A DNA stretch of 64,000 nt, taken from positions 1-64,000 of the forward strand of contig DDQK01000023.1 of NCBI GenBank assembly GCA_002342665.1. The letters are read 5' to 3'. Origin of the DNA: Prevotella sp. UBA2444 (GTDB lineage: Bacteria > Bacteroidota > Bacteroidia > Bacteroidales > Bacteroidaceae). The notes under the pieces were generated by a model that was not told the origin of the DNA, ran no database searches, and saw only the letters and a list, made by a program, of their open reading frames with translations. The position numbers and the translations under genes are program-made. Positions 15,600 to 24,873 of the stretch are shown here, in pieces (position 1 is the first letter of the stretch; the number at the start of each line of letters is the position of its first letter).

Positions 15600-17192
15600 T
15601 TATTTCTTATTATCTACGGCAGCCTGCTCGATGGCAAGACCTGCCTTGTAGTTCTCGATGTAACGGTTGAAGCCTTCCACGTCGTCGGCTGTTGGTGCGA
15701 TGCTGGTACCTGTATTGCCAGCGAACACCACTTCCTCAAGGTAGTCGGCGAGAGAGAGCTTGTTGGGATTGTTCACCAGATAGCCAGCCAGCAGGGCAAT
15801 ACCCCAGGCACCGCCTTCGCCGGCAGTCTCCATGACGGAGATGGGCGAGTTGAGGGCAGCAGCCAGCATGCGCTGACCTACGCCGGGTGTCTTGAAGTAG
15901 CCACCATGCCCCGTGATGCGGTCTACCTTCACCTGCTCTTCCTTGAGCAGGATATCGTTACCGATCTTCAGTACGCCGATGGCACCGTAGAGGTGGGCAC
16001 GCATGAAGTTGGCCAGGTTGAACTTGTCGTTGGCAGAGCGCACGAACATGGGGCGTCCCTCCTGCAGGCCCGTAACAGGCTCACCGCTGACATAGTTGTA
16101 GGCCATCAGACCACCGCAGTCGGCATCACCCTCGAGGGCCTTGTTGAAGAGTTTGCCATAAAGTTCGTTCATGTCGACCTTGATGCCCAGCAGCTGCTGG
16201 TATTCCTTGAAGAGCCCCACCCAGGCATTGATGTCGCTGGTGCAGTTATTGCAGTGGACCATAGCCACCAGTGAACCGTCGGGCGTGGTGACGATGTCGA
16301 TAGCCTCATAGGGCTTGGTGAGGGGCTTTTCGAGCACGATCATCGAGAACGATGATGTGCCGGCAGAGACATTACCCGTGCGCTGCTTGACGGCGTTGGT
16401 GGCCACCATGCCAGTGCCTGCATCGCCTTCAGGAGGGCATACGGGGATGCCGGCCTTCAGGTGTCCGCTCACGTCGATCCGCTTGGCACCTTCGGGGGTG
16501 AGGAATCCAGCGCTCTCGCCGGCATTCAGCGACTTGGGCAGGATGTCGAGCAACTTCCATGAGAAGCCCTTGGGAGCGATGAGTTCGTCGAACTTCTTCA
16601 CCATTGTGGCGTCGTAGGTCTTTGTGGCGGGGTCGACGGGAATCATGCCCGAAGCATCGCCGACGCCGAGTACGAACTGTCCTGTCACCTGCCAGTGCAC
16701 ATAGCCTGCGAGGGTGGTGAGGTACTTGATGTCGCTGACGTGCTCCTCATTGTCGAGGATAGCCTCGTAGAGGTGGCTGATGCTCCAGCGGAGGGGGATG
16801 TTATAGTTGAAGAGCTCGGAGAGCTTGGCAGCAGCCTTTCCGGTATTGGTGTTGCGCCAGGTGCGGAAGGGCACGAGGATCTGCTGCTCCTGGTTGAATG
16901 CCATGTAGCCGTGCATCATGGCCGAGAACCCGATGGCGGCGAGGCTCTCAATCTCGCAGTCGTACTGCTTCGTCACGTCCTTGCGGAGCTCGGCATAGCA
17001 GTCCTGCAGTCCGTACCAGATGGCTTCGGTGGAGTAGGTCCAGAGGCCGTCAACGAGCTGGTTCTCCCACTCGTGTGAGCCCTGGGCGATGGGTTTGTTG
17101 TCCTCGTCGATGAGGACGGCCTTGATTCTTGTAGAACCGAACTCGATACCGAGTATGGCCTTACCTGCTTCTATAGTTTGTTTTGCGGTCAT
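15600..17192 (-). CDS. FGGY family carbohydrate kinase, probable L-ribulokinase
   Basis: This 530-residue kinase has the FGGY layout: N-terminal phosphate loop [33 protein letters not shown] with [13 protein letters not shown] in the middle, and the C-terminal ATP region [15 protein letters not shown] near residue 430. FGGY enzymes phosphorylate sugars such as ribulose or xylulose. Its position between araA and the arabinofuranosidase argues for L-ribulose as substrate, as in Bacteroides arabinose operons where this FGGY type replaces classical AraB. Substrate is inferred from context. Confidence 0.88.
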   Translation of the reverse strand: MTAKQTIEAGKAILGIEFGSTRIKAVLIDEDNKPIAQGSHEWENQLVDGLWTYSTEAIWYGLQDCYAELRKDVTKQYDCEIESLAAIGFSAMMHGYMAFNQEQQILVPFRTWRNTNTGKAAAKLSELFNYNIPLRWSISHLYEAILDNEEHVSDIKYLTTLAGYVHWQVTGQFVLGVGDASGMIPVDPATKTYDATMVKKFDELIAPKGFSWKLLDILPKSLNAGESAGFLTPEGAKRIDVSGHLKAGIPVCPPEGDAGTGMVATNAVKQRTGNVSAGTSSFSMIVLEKPLTKPYEAIDIVTTPDGSLVAMVHCNNCTSDINAWVGLFKEYQQLLGIKVDMNELYGKLFNKALEGDADCGGLMAYNYVSGEPVTGLQEGRPMFVRSANDKFNLANFMRAHLYGAIGVLKIGNDILLKEEQVKVDRITGHGGYFKTPGVGQRMLAAALNSPISVMETAGEGGAWGIALLAGYLVNNPNKLSLADYLEEVVFAGNTGTSIAPTADDVEGFNRYIENYKAGLAIEQAAVDNKK

Positions 17193-17210
17193 ATCATAAA
17201 TGTTATTTAT

Positions 17211-17548
17211 GCACAGAGGGCACAGAGAAGACAGAGTGCTCAGAGGTGATTACCCGTTGAGTCTTCGTCTTATGCCGTCGATGAGACAAGGTACATTGAA
17301 GTTGATGAGTAATCCGAGATTCTTTTGAGTGAGTTTCAGATAAGTCATTAGCTGATGCTCGTAGACGGGAATGATCCTGTCGACAGCCTTTAACTCGATT
17401 ATCACCTCATCCCAAATACTTGTGAACCTCGATGGCAGCACCGATAATCCTTTCGGATATCATGTTCAGTTGCTCTATTCTCTCTCTGCTGACCATACTC
17501 CTTCAGTATCTTCCTCTGTGTTCTCTGTCTTCTCTGCGTTCTCTGTGC
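17211..17548. repeat. CACAGAG inverted repeat enclosing a broken gene
   Basis: Arms of 36 bases (17211-17246 and 17513-17548) match at 30 of 36 positions when one is reversed. They consist of tandem ACAGAG words, and the space between them holds the GxxExxY pseudogene. The layout looks like a compact inserted cassette between araA and the kinase gene. No target-site duplication was recognised. Confidence 0.7.
17250..17463 (-). pseudogene. GxxExxY family protein, internally deleted
   Basis: Two pieces of one family lie in different frames. The first, MISERIIGAAIEVHKYLG, runs from 17463 to a TGA at 17407-17409 and matches the usual N-terminus with its GxxxEVHxxLG motif. The second, beginning DEVIIELKAVDRIIPVYEHQ and ending LLINFNVPCLIDGIRR, matches the C-terminal half. 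Intact members are about 125 residues, so roughly 50 central residues and the frame are lost. The C-terminal piece alone reads as a 63-codon frame but is not a complete protein. GxxExxY function is unknown. Confidence 0.8.
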
Positions 17549-17555
17549 TTTAAGT

Positions 17556-19097
17556 TTATCTTAAAGCCTTGTTAAGCATGTAATACATCTCATTGTTCTG
17601 CAGCTGCTGCTTGAACTCGTATGTTTTGGTGTCCTTGTTGATCTTGACATACTCGATGCCGAGGATTTCGGCAAAGTCCTCCCAGTACTCCTCGGTAATG
17701 TCATAGGAGAAGGCACTGTGGTGTGTACCACCGGCGAGGATCCATGCGCCAGCGCCAATCTCGAACGTGGGCTGCGGTACCCAGAGGGCAGAAGCCACGG
17801 GGAGGTTGGGCATGGGCTTGGGCTCGATGCACTCTACCTCCTGCGAGATCAGACGGAAGCGGTTGCCCAGGTCTACAACGGTGGCCTTGATGCCACGGCC
17901 AGTCTTTGAGGTGAACACCAGACGGGCAGTCTGCTGCTTGCGGATACCGATGCCAAGGAAGTGAACCTCGAGTTTGGGTTTGTCGACAGCGATGAGCGGG
18001 CAGACTTCGAGCATGTGGCTCTGCAGGCATGAAGAGCGGTCGCCGGCGAAGTTGAGGGTGTAGTCCTCGAGGAAAGAGCAACCTGTTGGCAGACCCTGCG
18101 AGATGACCCAGAGGGTGCGATACAGACAGGCAGTCTTCCAGTCACCTTCGGCACCGAAGCCGATGCCCTCGGCCATGAGGCGCTGCGAAGCCAGACCGGG
18201 GATCTGGTCGAATCCGCAGAAATCGGGAGCGTCGATGTCGGCATCGCCGAGGTCGTCGAAGTTGGTGGTGAAGGCTGTGGCGCCCTCATCCTTCAGCACG
18301 CGGCGCAGGGCAATCTCTGCCTTGGCGGCATTGCGAACTTTCTGCCAGTAGACCTCCTCGCCACTCTCGCCGATCTTGATGGTGTACTCCTTCTTGTACT
18401 CCTCAACCAGGCAGTCAACCTCAGCGTCGGTCACCTTCTTGAAATACTCCATCAGCGAGCTGACGGGATAGTAGTCGACATGGTAGCCCAGGCGCTGCTC
18501 GAACTCTACGCGGTCGCCATCAGTAACGGCCACATTGTTCATGTTCATACCGAACATCAGGCAACGTACTTGTCTTGCATCAGCCACACCGGCAGCCACA
18601 CGGGCCCAAGTAGCAATCTGGCGCTGGGCTGCCTCGTCCTTCCAGTAGCCGCAAACCACCTTGCGGGGGACACGCATGCGAGTGCAGATGTGTCCGAACT
18701 CGATGTCGCCATGAGCACTCTGGTTGAGGTTCATGAAGTCCATGTCCATCGTCTCCCAGGGAATCTCGGCATTGTACTGCGTGTGGAAGTGGAGTAGGGG
18801 CTTCTGCAGGTCCTGCAGGCCCTTGATCCACATCTTGGCAGGAGAGAAGGTGTGCATCCAGGTGATGATACCCACGCACTTCTCATCATTGTTGGCAGCC
18901 TTCATCACGGCCTCTACCTCCTTGGAGCTGTTGGCTGTACCCTTATATACTATTTTAATAGGTATGATACCGCTGTTGTTCAGTCCTTCGACCATTTCCT
19001 TGGAGTGTCCGTCGACTGCTACTACTGCGTCACCACCATAGAGCAACTGTGCACCAGTTACCCACCATACTTCCAGATTCTCAAATGCTTTTGCCAT
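17556..19097 (-). CDS. araA: L-arabinose isomerase
   Basis: This 513-residue enzyme converts L-arabinose to L-ribulose using a divalent metal. It starts MAKAFENLEVWWVTGAQLLYG, with the FWxxGSQ-like N-terminal segment of AraA. WMHTFSPAKMWIKGL, QYNAEIPW and the metal-binding HMLEVCPLIAV and GGTHHSAFSYD segments follow. Length agrees with the family (about 500). It lies between araD and the FGGY kinase, forming the core of the L-arabinose pathway. Confidence 0.97.
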   Translation of the reverse strand: MAKAFENLEVWWVTGAQLLYGGDAVVAVDGHSKEMVEGLNNSGIIPIKIVYKGTANSSKEVEAVMKAANNDEKCVGIITWMHTFSPAKMWIKGLQDLQKPLLHFHTQYNAEIPWETMDMDFMNLNQSAHGDIEFGHICTRMRVPRKVVCGYWKDEAAQRQIATWARVAAGVADARQVRCLMFGMNMNNVAVTDGDRVEFEQRLGYHVDYYPVSSLMEYFKKVTDAEVDCLVEEYKKEYTIKIGESGEEVYWQKVRNAAKAEIALRRVLKDEGATAFTTNFDDLGDADIDAPDFCGFDQIPGLASQRLMAEGIGFGAEGDWKTACLYRTLWVISQGLPTGCSFLEDYTLNFAGDRSSCLQSHMLEVCPLIAVDKPKLEVHFLGIGIRKQQTARLVFTSKTGRGIKATVVDLGNRFRLISQEVECIEPKPMPNLPVASALWVPQPTFEIGAGAWILAGGTHHSAFSYDITEEYWEDFAEILGIEYVKINKDTKTYEFKQQLQNNEMYYMLNKALR

Positions 19098-19126
19098 TTT
19101 CTTTTTAGTTTTTTAAGTTATTTGGA

Positions 19127-19837
19127 TTAATGTTTCTGTCCTTTTTGTCCGTAGTAAGCGTTCGGACCATGCTTGCGCATATAGTGTTTCTCCACCAGGA
19201 GCGGGTTCATCGTCGTGTTGGGATTCACCGAGAAGGATATGAACGCCATCTTGGCGCACTGCTCCATCACCTTGGCGTTGTAGACGGCATTGTCGGGAGA
19301 CGTTCCCCAGGAGAAGGGGCCATGGTTCTTGACGAGAACGGCAGGGGTATGATCAGGATTGATCTTACGGATGTTGAGGATCTCGTCGACGATGACATTG
19401 CCCGTCTCCAACTCGTAGTTGCCCTTTACCTCAGCCTCAGTCATGTCACGTGTGCAGGGGATGTCCTGATAGAAGTAGTCGGCATGTGTGGTGCCGATGT
19501 TGGGGATGTCGCGACCAGCCTGTGCGAATGCTGTGGCATAGGTGGAGTGGGTGTGAACCACGCCCTTGATATTGGGGAATGCCTTGTAGAGTACCAGGTG
19601 AGTGGGCGTGTCGCTGGAGGGGTTGAGAATACCATCGACCACTTCGCCCGACTCAAGATCGACGACAACCATGTCGGATGCCTTCATCACGTCGTAGTCG
19701 ACACCAGAAGGCTTGATGACTACCAGACCTTTTTCGCGGTCGATACCAGATACATTTCCCCATGTGAAGATGACGAGTCCTTGCTTCACGAGGTCAAGAT
19801 TAGCCTTGAATACTTTTTCTTTCAGTTCTTCTAACAT
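19127..19837 (-). CDS. araD: L-ribulose-5-phosphate 4-epimerase
   Basis: This 236-residue class II aldolase-like enzyme converts L-ribulose 5-phosphate to D-xylulose 5-phosphate. Zinc ligands His95 and His97 lie in VVHTHSTYA and the third in the KNHGPFSWG segment near residue 172. GNVSGID near residue 27 and PSGVDYD are the phosphate-binding loops. The length equals that of characterised AraD. It is separated by 6 bases from the regulator gene and by 29 from araA, consistent with one transcript. Confidence 0.96.
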   Translation of the reverse strand: MLEELKEKVFKANLDLVKQGLVIFTWGNVSGIDREKGLVVIKPSGVDYDVMKASDMVVVDLESGEVVDGILNPSSDTPTHLVLYKAFPNIKGVVHTHSTYATAFAQAGRDIPNIGTTHADYFYQDIPCTRDMTEAEVKGNYELETGNVIVDEILNIRKINPDHTPAVLVKNHGPFSWGTSPDNAVYNAKVMEQCAKMAFISFSVNPNTTMNPLLVEKHYMRKHGPNAYYGQKGQKH

Positions 19838-19843
19838 AGTTTG

Positions 19844-20521
19844 CTATAATTTGAAATTGGGGCTTTCGCTGTAGAGCCGCTTGTTGAAACGATAGAGAGC
19901 AGCTCCGCGCTTTGACCCAGTCTTGTCTATTAATTCTGTTTTCTCAATGAAATTCATCTCTTTGATACGCTTACGGAAGTTGCGCTTGTCAAGTTCTTCA
20001 CCCTTTACAGCTTCGTAGAGCTTCTGGAGTTGGGTGAGTGTGAAGAGAGAGGGCAACAGTCTGAATGCCACAGGCTCTGTAGACAGCTTCAGGCGCATCT
20101 GCTTCTGTGCCTGCTGCACCATCTGATTGTGGTCGGAATAGAGTTGGGGCATCTCGTCGAGTCTTACCCATTCCAGATTGTATTCCTGACGCAGACGGTC
20201 ATCGTAGTCAGCCACATTGATGAGCACGTAGTAAGCTACAGAGACGACACGTTCTCCAGGGTCTCGGTCGACACTACCGAAGGCACCTACCTGGCGCATA
20301 TAGAGTGTCCGCATACCGGTGAGCTCGAAGAGCACGCGATGGGCGGCATCGTCGACGCTCTCGTCGCTGCGGACGAAGCCTCCGTAGAGGCTCCATTCGC
20401 CACGACCGGGATCCATCTGTCGGCGTCCGATGAGCAACTTCAGGTGATTCCCGTCGAAACCGAAGATGATACAGTCTACCGACAGCCAGACTTTAGAATG
20501 CTCACTATAGAAGCTTGTCAT
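19844..20521 (-). CDS. AraR-like Nudix-domain transcriptional regulator
   Basis: This 225-residue protein has a Nudix domain (about residues 10-140) and a C-terminal winged helix-turn-helix (about 150-225, ending GAALYRFNKRLYS). The Nudix box GFVRSDESVDDAAHRVLFEL keeps the spacing but has lost the catalytic glutamates of REUXEEXGU (RVLFELTGM), so it probably binds rather than hydrolyses a ligand. Members of this NrtR-related group serve as arabinose regulators (AraR) in Bacteroides. Position between araD and the symporter gene supports that role. The ligand, likely L-arabinose, is inferred. Confidence 0.85.
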   Translation of the reverse strand: MTSFYSEHSKVWLSVDCIIFGFDGNHLKLLIGRRQMDPGRGEWSLYGGFVRSDESVDDAAHRVLFELTGMRTLYMRQVGAFGSVDRDPGERVVSVAYYVLINVADYDDRLRQEYNLEWVRLDEMPQLYSDHNQMVQQAQKQMRLKLSTEPVAFRLLPSLFTLTQLQKLYEAVKGEELDKRNFRKRIKEMNFIEKTELIDKTGSKRGAALYRFNKRLYSESPNFKL

Positions 20522-20540
20522 TCTGTTTCCTATTTATTTT

Positions 20541-22286
20541 TTACCAGAAATAGGCATAGAAGCAGCTGACGAGACCGACAACCACCAGTGTGCCTACGAT
20601 ATCCCATACGCCCCAGCTCTCGCGGATACTCTTCTTGAACTCAGGCGTGAAAGTGATGGCTTCTACCTGCTCCTTCGAAGGTGCGGGAGTGAAGCAGCTG
20701 ACACATACCATCAACAAGATGATGAACACGAGCAGCCAGCACTCGAAGATGAGCCAGTTGGTCTGCCAGAACCAGGTGGTGGCATTCCAGAAAGCACCGT
20801 CCATTGCGGCATGGCCAGAGTCGGTGATGACATTGGTGACCAGACGGACCATACCGATGCAGAAACCACCGATCAGTCCCCACTCACCAGCCTTCGGCGT
20901 AATCTTCTTTGAGAAGATACCGAGGGTGAACACAGCCACCATGGCCGGAGCAATCAGCGACTGGATGTCCTGCAAATAGCTATAGAGGTTGCCCATATTC
21001 ATCATGATAGGCATCCATGCCAGACCGAGAATCACCACTACCACAGTGGCCATACGGCCAACGAACACATAGTGGGCCTCGCTCATACCCTTCTTCATAG
21101 GCTTGTAGAAGTCCTCTGTGAACAGCGTGGCGCAGCTGTTGAAGAATGCTGCCAGCGAAGCAACGAGTGCACAAACGAAACCGATTGTTACGATACCCTT
21201 GATACCTGCAGGCAGGATGTTCTTCACCATCATGGCGAAGGCACCATCGGTAGACTCGTGGTTGGTGATGTCCATCTCTATACCGCTGCCCGTCTTCAGA
21301 GAGAGGGCGTAGGCAATCATACCAGGAATCAGGAACATAAAGCAGGGGAGAATCTTGAAGAAACCTGCAGCGATAGTACCGCGACGGGCACGGGCCATCA
21401 CCTTGGCATTGTCTTCGCCTGGAACCTGTCCGAGAACACGCTGGACGATGTGCTGGTCTGTGCACCAGTACCAGAAACCGATGATAGAAGCACCGAGGAA
21501 TACCACATAGCCCGGGAACTGGGGATACATGGGATCGCCTGGGTCTGTGTGGAACATGTGGGTGGTGCCGTAGCCATCGTGGGCAGCATTACAAGCAGCC
21601 ATCATGGCCTGCCAACCCTGCGTGATACTACCGTCGCCAAGGGCCGAGAGGCCGAGGAAGAGTACCAGGAACGAACCAATAATAAGAATAGGTGTCTGAA
21701 TCGACGAGAGCGTCATCACACCCTTCATTCCACCAAACACGGTGAAGACGGCGGTGATGGCAATGAGGCCAATAGCACCATACCAGAAGGGAATGCCGAG
21801 CAGGTACTTGAAGAAGATACCACCCGTGAAGGCTGTCACCGAAACCTTAGTGAGCACGTAGGCAATCAGAGTGATGATCGACAGCCAAGAACCCGTGCGC
21901 TGGGTGTAACGGAACTTCAGGAAGTCGGGCATGGTGATGATCTTGCCCATCTTGTTGATTAGCAACTGATAGAACGGCACGAAAAGCCATCCGAGAATCA
22001 GGATCATCCATCCCTGCATCTCCCAGTGGGCCATACCCACACCGTCCTTGGCACCAGTACCGGCGAGACCTACAAGGTGCTCGGAGCCGATGTTGGCAGC
22101 AAAGATAGCCATACCGATTACATACCATGGCTCACCCTTACCGAAAAGGTAAGCCGAAGAGTCTTCGCCCTGCTGGGCTTTCTTGTCTTTCCAAATGGCA
22201 TACCAGACAGCAGCCACCACTCCACAAAGGCCGATGGCGAGAACTACCCAATCGAGCCAGATGAATTCATGTGAACTCCAATTCAT
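20541..22286 (-). CDS. Sodium/solute symporter, probable L-arabinose importer
   Basis: This 581-residue inner-membrane protein of the SSS (SLC5) family has about 14 hydrophobic segments. Typical features are ANIGSEHLVGLAGTGA near residue 65, characteristic of the Na+-site helix, and GFWYWCTDQHIVQRVLG near residue 270. It would couple sugar uptake to sodium entry. Its place between the mutarotase lipoprotein and the AraR-like regulator points to L-arabinose as substrate; this is inferred. Relatives also carry glucose, galactose or xylose. Confidence 0.88.
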   Translation of the reverse strand: MNWSSHEFIWLDWVVLAIGLCGVVAAVWYAIWKDKKAQQGEDSSAYLFGKGEPWYVIGMAIFAANIGSEHLVGLAGTGAKDGVGMAHWEMQGWMILILGWLFVPFYQLLINKMGKIITMPDFLKFRYTQRTGSWLSIITLIAYVLTKVSVTAFTGGIFFKYLLGIPFWYGAIGLIAITAVFTVFGGMKGVMTLSSIQTPILIIGSFLVLFLGLSALGDGSITQGWQAMMAACNAAHDGYGTTHMFHTDPGDPMYPQFPGYVVFLGASIIGFWYWCTDQHIVQRVLGQVPGEDNAKVMARARRGTIAAGFFKILPCFMFLIPGMIAYALSLKTGSGIEMDITNHESTDGAFAMMVKNILPAGIKGIVTIGFVCALVASLAAFFNSCATLFTEDFYKPMKKGMSEAHYVFVGRMATVVVVILGLAWMPIMMNMGNLYSYLQDIQSLIAPAMVAVFTLGIFSKKITPKAGEWGLIGGFCIGMVRLVTNVITDSGHAAMDGAFWNATTWFWQTNWLIFECWLLVFIILLMVCVSCFTPAPSKEQVEAITFTPEFKKSIRESWGVWDIVGTLVVVGLVSCFYAYFW

Positions 22287-22316
22287 TGTTTTTAGGAATA
22301 TTTTATTTGTTAGTAA

Positions 22317-23498
22317 TTATTTTACAGAGAACTTGTATGCCGCATGGCTGAAGTACTTTTCGCCAGGGTTCAGCACTGGCTGCACCCACTCGGGATGGTT
22401 GGGTGAGTCGGGATACTTCTGGCTTTCCAGACATACGCTCACATGCTTCGGGTAAGTGATGCCATGCTTGCGAGCAATCTTCGCATCGGGACCTACGCCC
22501 TGGAAGTTGCCGGAGTACACTTGCACACCCGGCTCGTTGGTATACATCTCCATGAAGATACCAGTCTTGGGTGAGTAGAGGCTTGCACACACCTTGGTGT
22601 CGTCGCCCTTGCCATCCTTGAAGGTGTTCAGGCAGAAGTTGTGATCATAACCGGTAGCATTCTGTATCTGGTCAAACTGCGAGTGGATGCTGTCGCCGAT
22701 GGCGTGGGGTGTGCGGAAGTCCATAGGTGTGCCTTCCACCGGCTTGATCTCGCCAGTGGGGATATAGAGCTTGTCGCTGGGGGTGAAGTTGTCGGCATTC
22801 ACATAGAGCACCTGATCGTAGCCGGGCTTCGTGAAGTCGCCACTCAGATTGTAGTAGTTGTGGTTGGTCTGATTGATGATTGTGGGCTTGTCAGTCTCAG
22901 CCTCCCACGTCATGTCGAGGATATTGTCGGATGTCACCTTGTAGGTGGTCACAGCCAGCATCTTGCCGGGGAATCCGTTCTCACCGTCAGGAGCCACGAT
23001 AGTCAGGCGCAGCACGGAGTCACCGATCTGCTCTGCTTCGTATACTTGGTGCATCCATCCGGTATTGCCTCCGCCATGCAGGCAGTTAGGACCGTCGTTC
23101 TGCTTCAACTCATACTCAGTATCGTTGAGCTTGAACTCGCCTTCCTTGATGCGGTTAGCATAGCGTCCTACGCTTGAACCGTAGTCGGTGGGGGTGTTGA
23201 TGGTGTCGGCATACTGTGCAATGTTGTCAAAACCGAGTACGACATCCGTCGGCTTTCCGTCCTTGTCAGGAACGACGAGCGAGACGATACGTCCACCGTA
23301 GTTGGTGATGCACACCTCCATACCGTTCTGGTTCTTCAGGGTGTAGAGCTTTACGGGCTTGTCCTGAATGGTGGTGTCGAACTTGGCAGGGTCGAGACCC
23401 GATACCGTTAATGTCGGAGCCTGCTGGCCTCCGGCACATGCAGAGAGCATCAGCGTTGCTGCGCCGAGTCCCATCATGGTTGCTTTCAGTGCTTTCAT
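22317..23498 (-). CDS. Aldose 1-epimerase, lipoprotein form
   Basis: This 393-residue mutarotase is preceded by a lipoprotein signal, MKALKATMMGLGAATLMLSAC, so it acts in the periplasm. It interconverts alpha and beta anomers of sugars. Active-site segments are NQTNHNYYNLSG (catalytic His), the GYDHNFCLN segment and YTNEPGVQVYSGNF (catalytic Glu). I prefer the ATG at 23498 to a GTG six bases upstream. It is the first gene of the leftward arabinose run and has a two-box promoter at 23547-23577. A cytosolic paralogue lies at 26187-27278. Confidence 0.92.
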   Translation of the reverse strand: MKALKATMMGLGAATLMLSACAGGQQAPTLTVSGLDPAKFDTTIQDKPVKLYTLKNQNGMEVCITNYGGRIVSLVVPDKDGKPTDVVLGFDNIAQYADTINTPTDYGSSVGRYANRIKEGEFKLNDTEYELKQNDGPNCLHGGGNTGWMHQVYEAEQIGDSVLRLTIVAPDGENGFPGKMLAVTTYKVTSDNILDMTWEAETDKPTIINQTNHNYYNLSGDFTKPGYDQVLYVNADNFTPSDKLYIPTGEIKPVEGTPMDFRTPHAIGDSIHSQFDQIQNATGYDHNFCLNTFKDGKGDDTKVCASLYSPKTGIFMEMYTNEPGVQVYSGNFQGVGPDAKIARKHGITYPKHVSVCLESQKYPDSPNHPEWVQPVLNPGEKYFSHAAYKFSVK

Positions 23499-23546
23499 TG
23501 TCACTTGCTTTAAGTTGTTTTGTAGTTATTGAATTCAATTTGGGTG

Positions 23547-23577
23547 TAAATTTACAACTTATTTTTGAAATGACAAA
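23547..23577 (-). promoter_or_regulatory. Promoter of the arabinose run
   Basis: On the minus strand, TTTG (23577-23574), a 19-base spacer and TAAATTTA (23554-23547) form a promoter with one mismatch in the second box. It lies about 49 bases upstream of the mutarotase start. Confidence 0.55.
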
Positions 23578-23595
23578 GGAAAAGAGATAAAATTT

Positions 23596-23628
23596 GGCGG
23601 TAAAGTGTAAAAATAACACCTTACCGCC
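23596..23628 (-). terminator. Large palindrome between galK and the arabinose run
   Basis: The arms GGCGGTAA and GTGT pair with ACAC and TTACCGCC, with one mismatched pair between them, around an AT loop. On the galK side it is followed by a T-rich stretch, as expected of a terminator. It also lies about 19 bases upstream of the first promoter box of the mutarotase gene, so it could instead be an operator, for example for AraR. Confidence 0.5.
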
Positions 23629-23673
23629 ATTATTTAACCTTTATAAACACTATTTGTGTTTTCTGGATAGCGT

Positions 23674-24840
23674 TTAGCAGAGTTTGCGGGAGCCATCTCC
23701 GATGACTACGTCGTAGACTTTCGGCTCGTGTCCGTACTTCTCGTTGAAGCGCTTTTTGGCGTTCTCGATGAATTTCTTATAGAGGTCGTTGCGAACCAGA
23801 TTGATGGTGCATCCGCCAAATCCACCGCCCATGATGCGTGAACCTGTCACGCCGTTCTCCTTGGCAATCTCATTAAGGAAGTCGAGCTCCTCGCAGCTTA
23901 CCTCATAGTCCTTCGAGAGACCCTCGTGAGTCTGATACATCAGCTCGCCTACTTTCTCGTAGTCGCCTTCGTTGAGAGCGTCGCACACAGCCAGCACGCG
24001 GTCTTTCTCTCCGAGAACGAACTTGGCGCGCTTGTAATCTTCGGCACCTACTTCTTCCTTCACTTCCTCCAGTTGCTCCCAAGTGCAGTCGCGCAAGGTT
24101 TCAAACTTGCCTTCCGGATGCTTGGCAGCAATGTGCTTCACAACATTCTCGCATGATTTGCGACGGTCGTTGTAGGGAGAGCCTGCCAACTGATGTTTCA
24201 CCACACTGTCGAGCAACACCAGTCGATAGCCGTCTGGCTTGAAGGGGAAGTACTCAAATTCGCGGCTGCGGCAGTCGAGGCGCATCAGGCAACCTGCCTT
24301 GCCGAAAACAGAGGCAAACTGGTCCATAATTCCGCAGTTGACACCGCAGTAATTGTGCTCTGTAGCCTGACCAGCGAGAACCATGTCCCATTGCGAAACC
24401 TTGTTCTCACCGAAGATGTCGTTGAGACCACAGGCAAAGCAACTCTCCATAGCGGCAGAGGAAGACATGCCTGCTCCGAGAGGAACATCGCCGGCAAATG
24501 CGATGTTAAATCCTTTAACGGGGACTCCCAACTTCTTCATTTCGAGGGCGATACCATAGATATATCGAGCCCATGAAGCACGGGGACCGTTGGGATCGGA
24601 TAACTTGAAGTCTACACGGTCCTTCAGGTCGATGGCATATGCCATCACTGTGTCCTCTGTACCATTGGCGCGCATTTCGGCCATTACACCTTTGTCAACA
24701 GCTCCAGGGAATACATAGCCACCATTATAGTCGGTGTGCTCACCAATGAGGTTGATGCGTCCTGGAGATGCATATACGTTGCCGGTCTTGCCGTCGAAGT
24801 GCTTGATAAAGCGGCTTCTTACAAAATCGATTTCCATCAT
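23674..24840 (-). CDS. galK: Galactokinase
   Basis: This 388-residue GHMP kinase phosphorylates galactose at C1, the first step of the Leloir pathway. The three family motifs are present: the galactokinase signature GRINLIGEHTDYNGGYVFP near residue 28, the phosphate loop PLGAGMSSSAAMES near 120, and GSRIMGGGFGGCTINLV near 335. The first codons are two ATGs in a row, so the exact start is uncertain by one residue. It follows the sugar transporter by 33 bases and is the last gene of the galactose run. Confidence 0.96.
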   Translation of the reverse strand: MMEIDFVRSRFIKHFDGKTGNVYASPGRINLIGEHTDYNGGYVFPGAVDKGVMAEMRANGTEDTVMAYAIDLKDRVDFKLSDPNGPRASWARYIYGIALEMKKLGVPVKGFNIAFAGDVPLGAGMSSSAAMESCFACGLNDIFGENKVSQWDMVLAGQATEHNYCGVNCGIMDQFASVFGKAGCLMRLDCRSREFEYFPFKPDGYRLVLLDSVVKHQLAGSPYNDRRKSCENVVKHIAAKHPEGKFETLRDCTWEQLEEVKEEVGAEDYKRAKFVLGEKDRVLAVCDALNEGDYEKVGELMYQTHEGLSKDYEVSCEELDFLNEIAKENGVTGSRIMGGGFGGCTINLVRNDLYKKFIENAKKRFNEKYGHEPKVYDVVIGDGSRKLC

Positions 24841-24873
24841 AATGATTTTCTGATTTATTAATTTGATTAATAA

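Noticed and set aside
17250..17441. Complete 63-residue protein gene
   Set aside because: It is only the C-terminal half of a GxxExxY protein; the N-terminal piece is in another frame just upstream.
20541..23498. Polysaccharide utilization locus with SusC/SusD
   Set aside because: No TonB-dependent receptor or SusD-like lipoprotein occurs in the sugar region; uptake is by a sodium symporter and an MFS protein.
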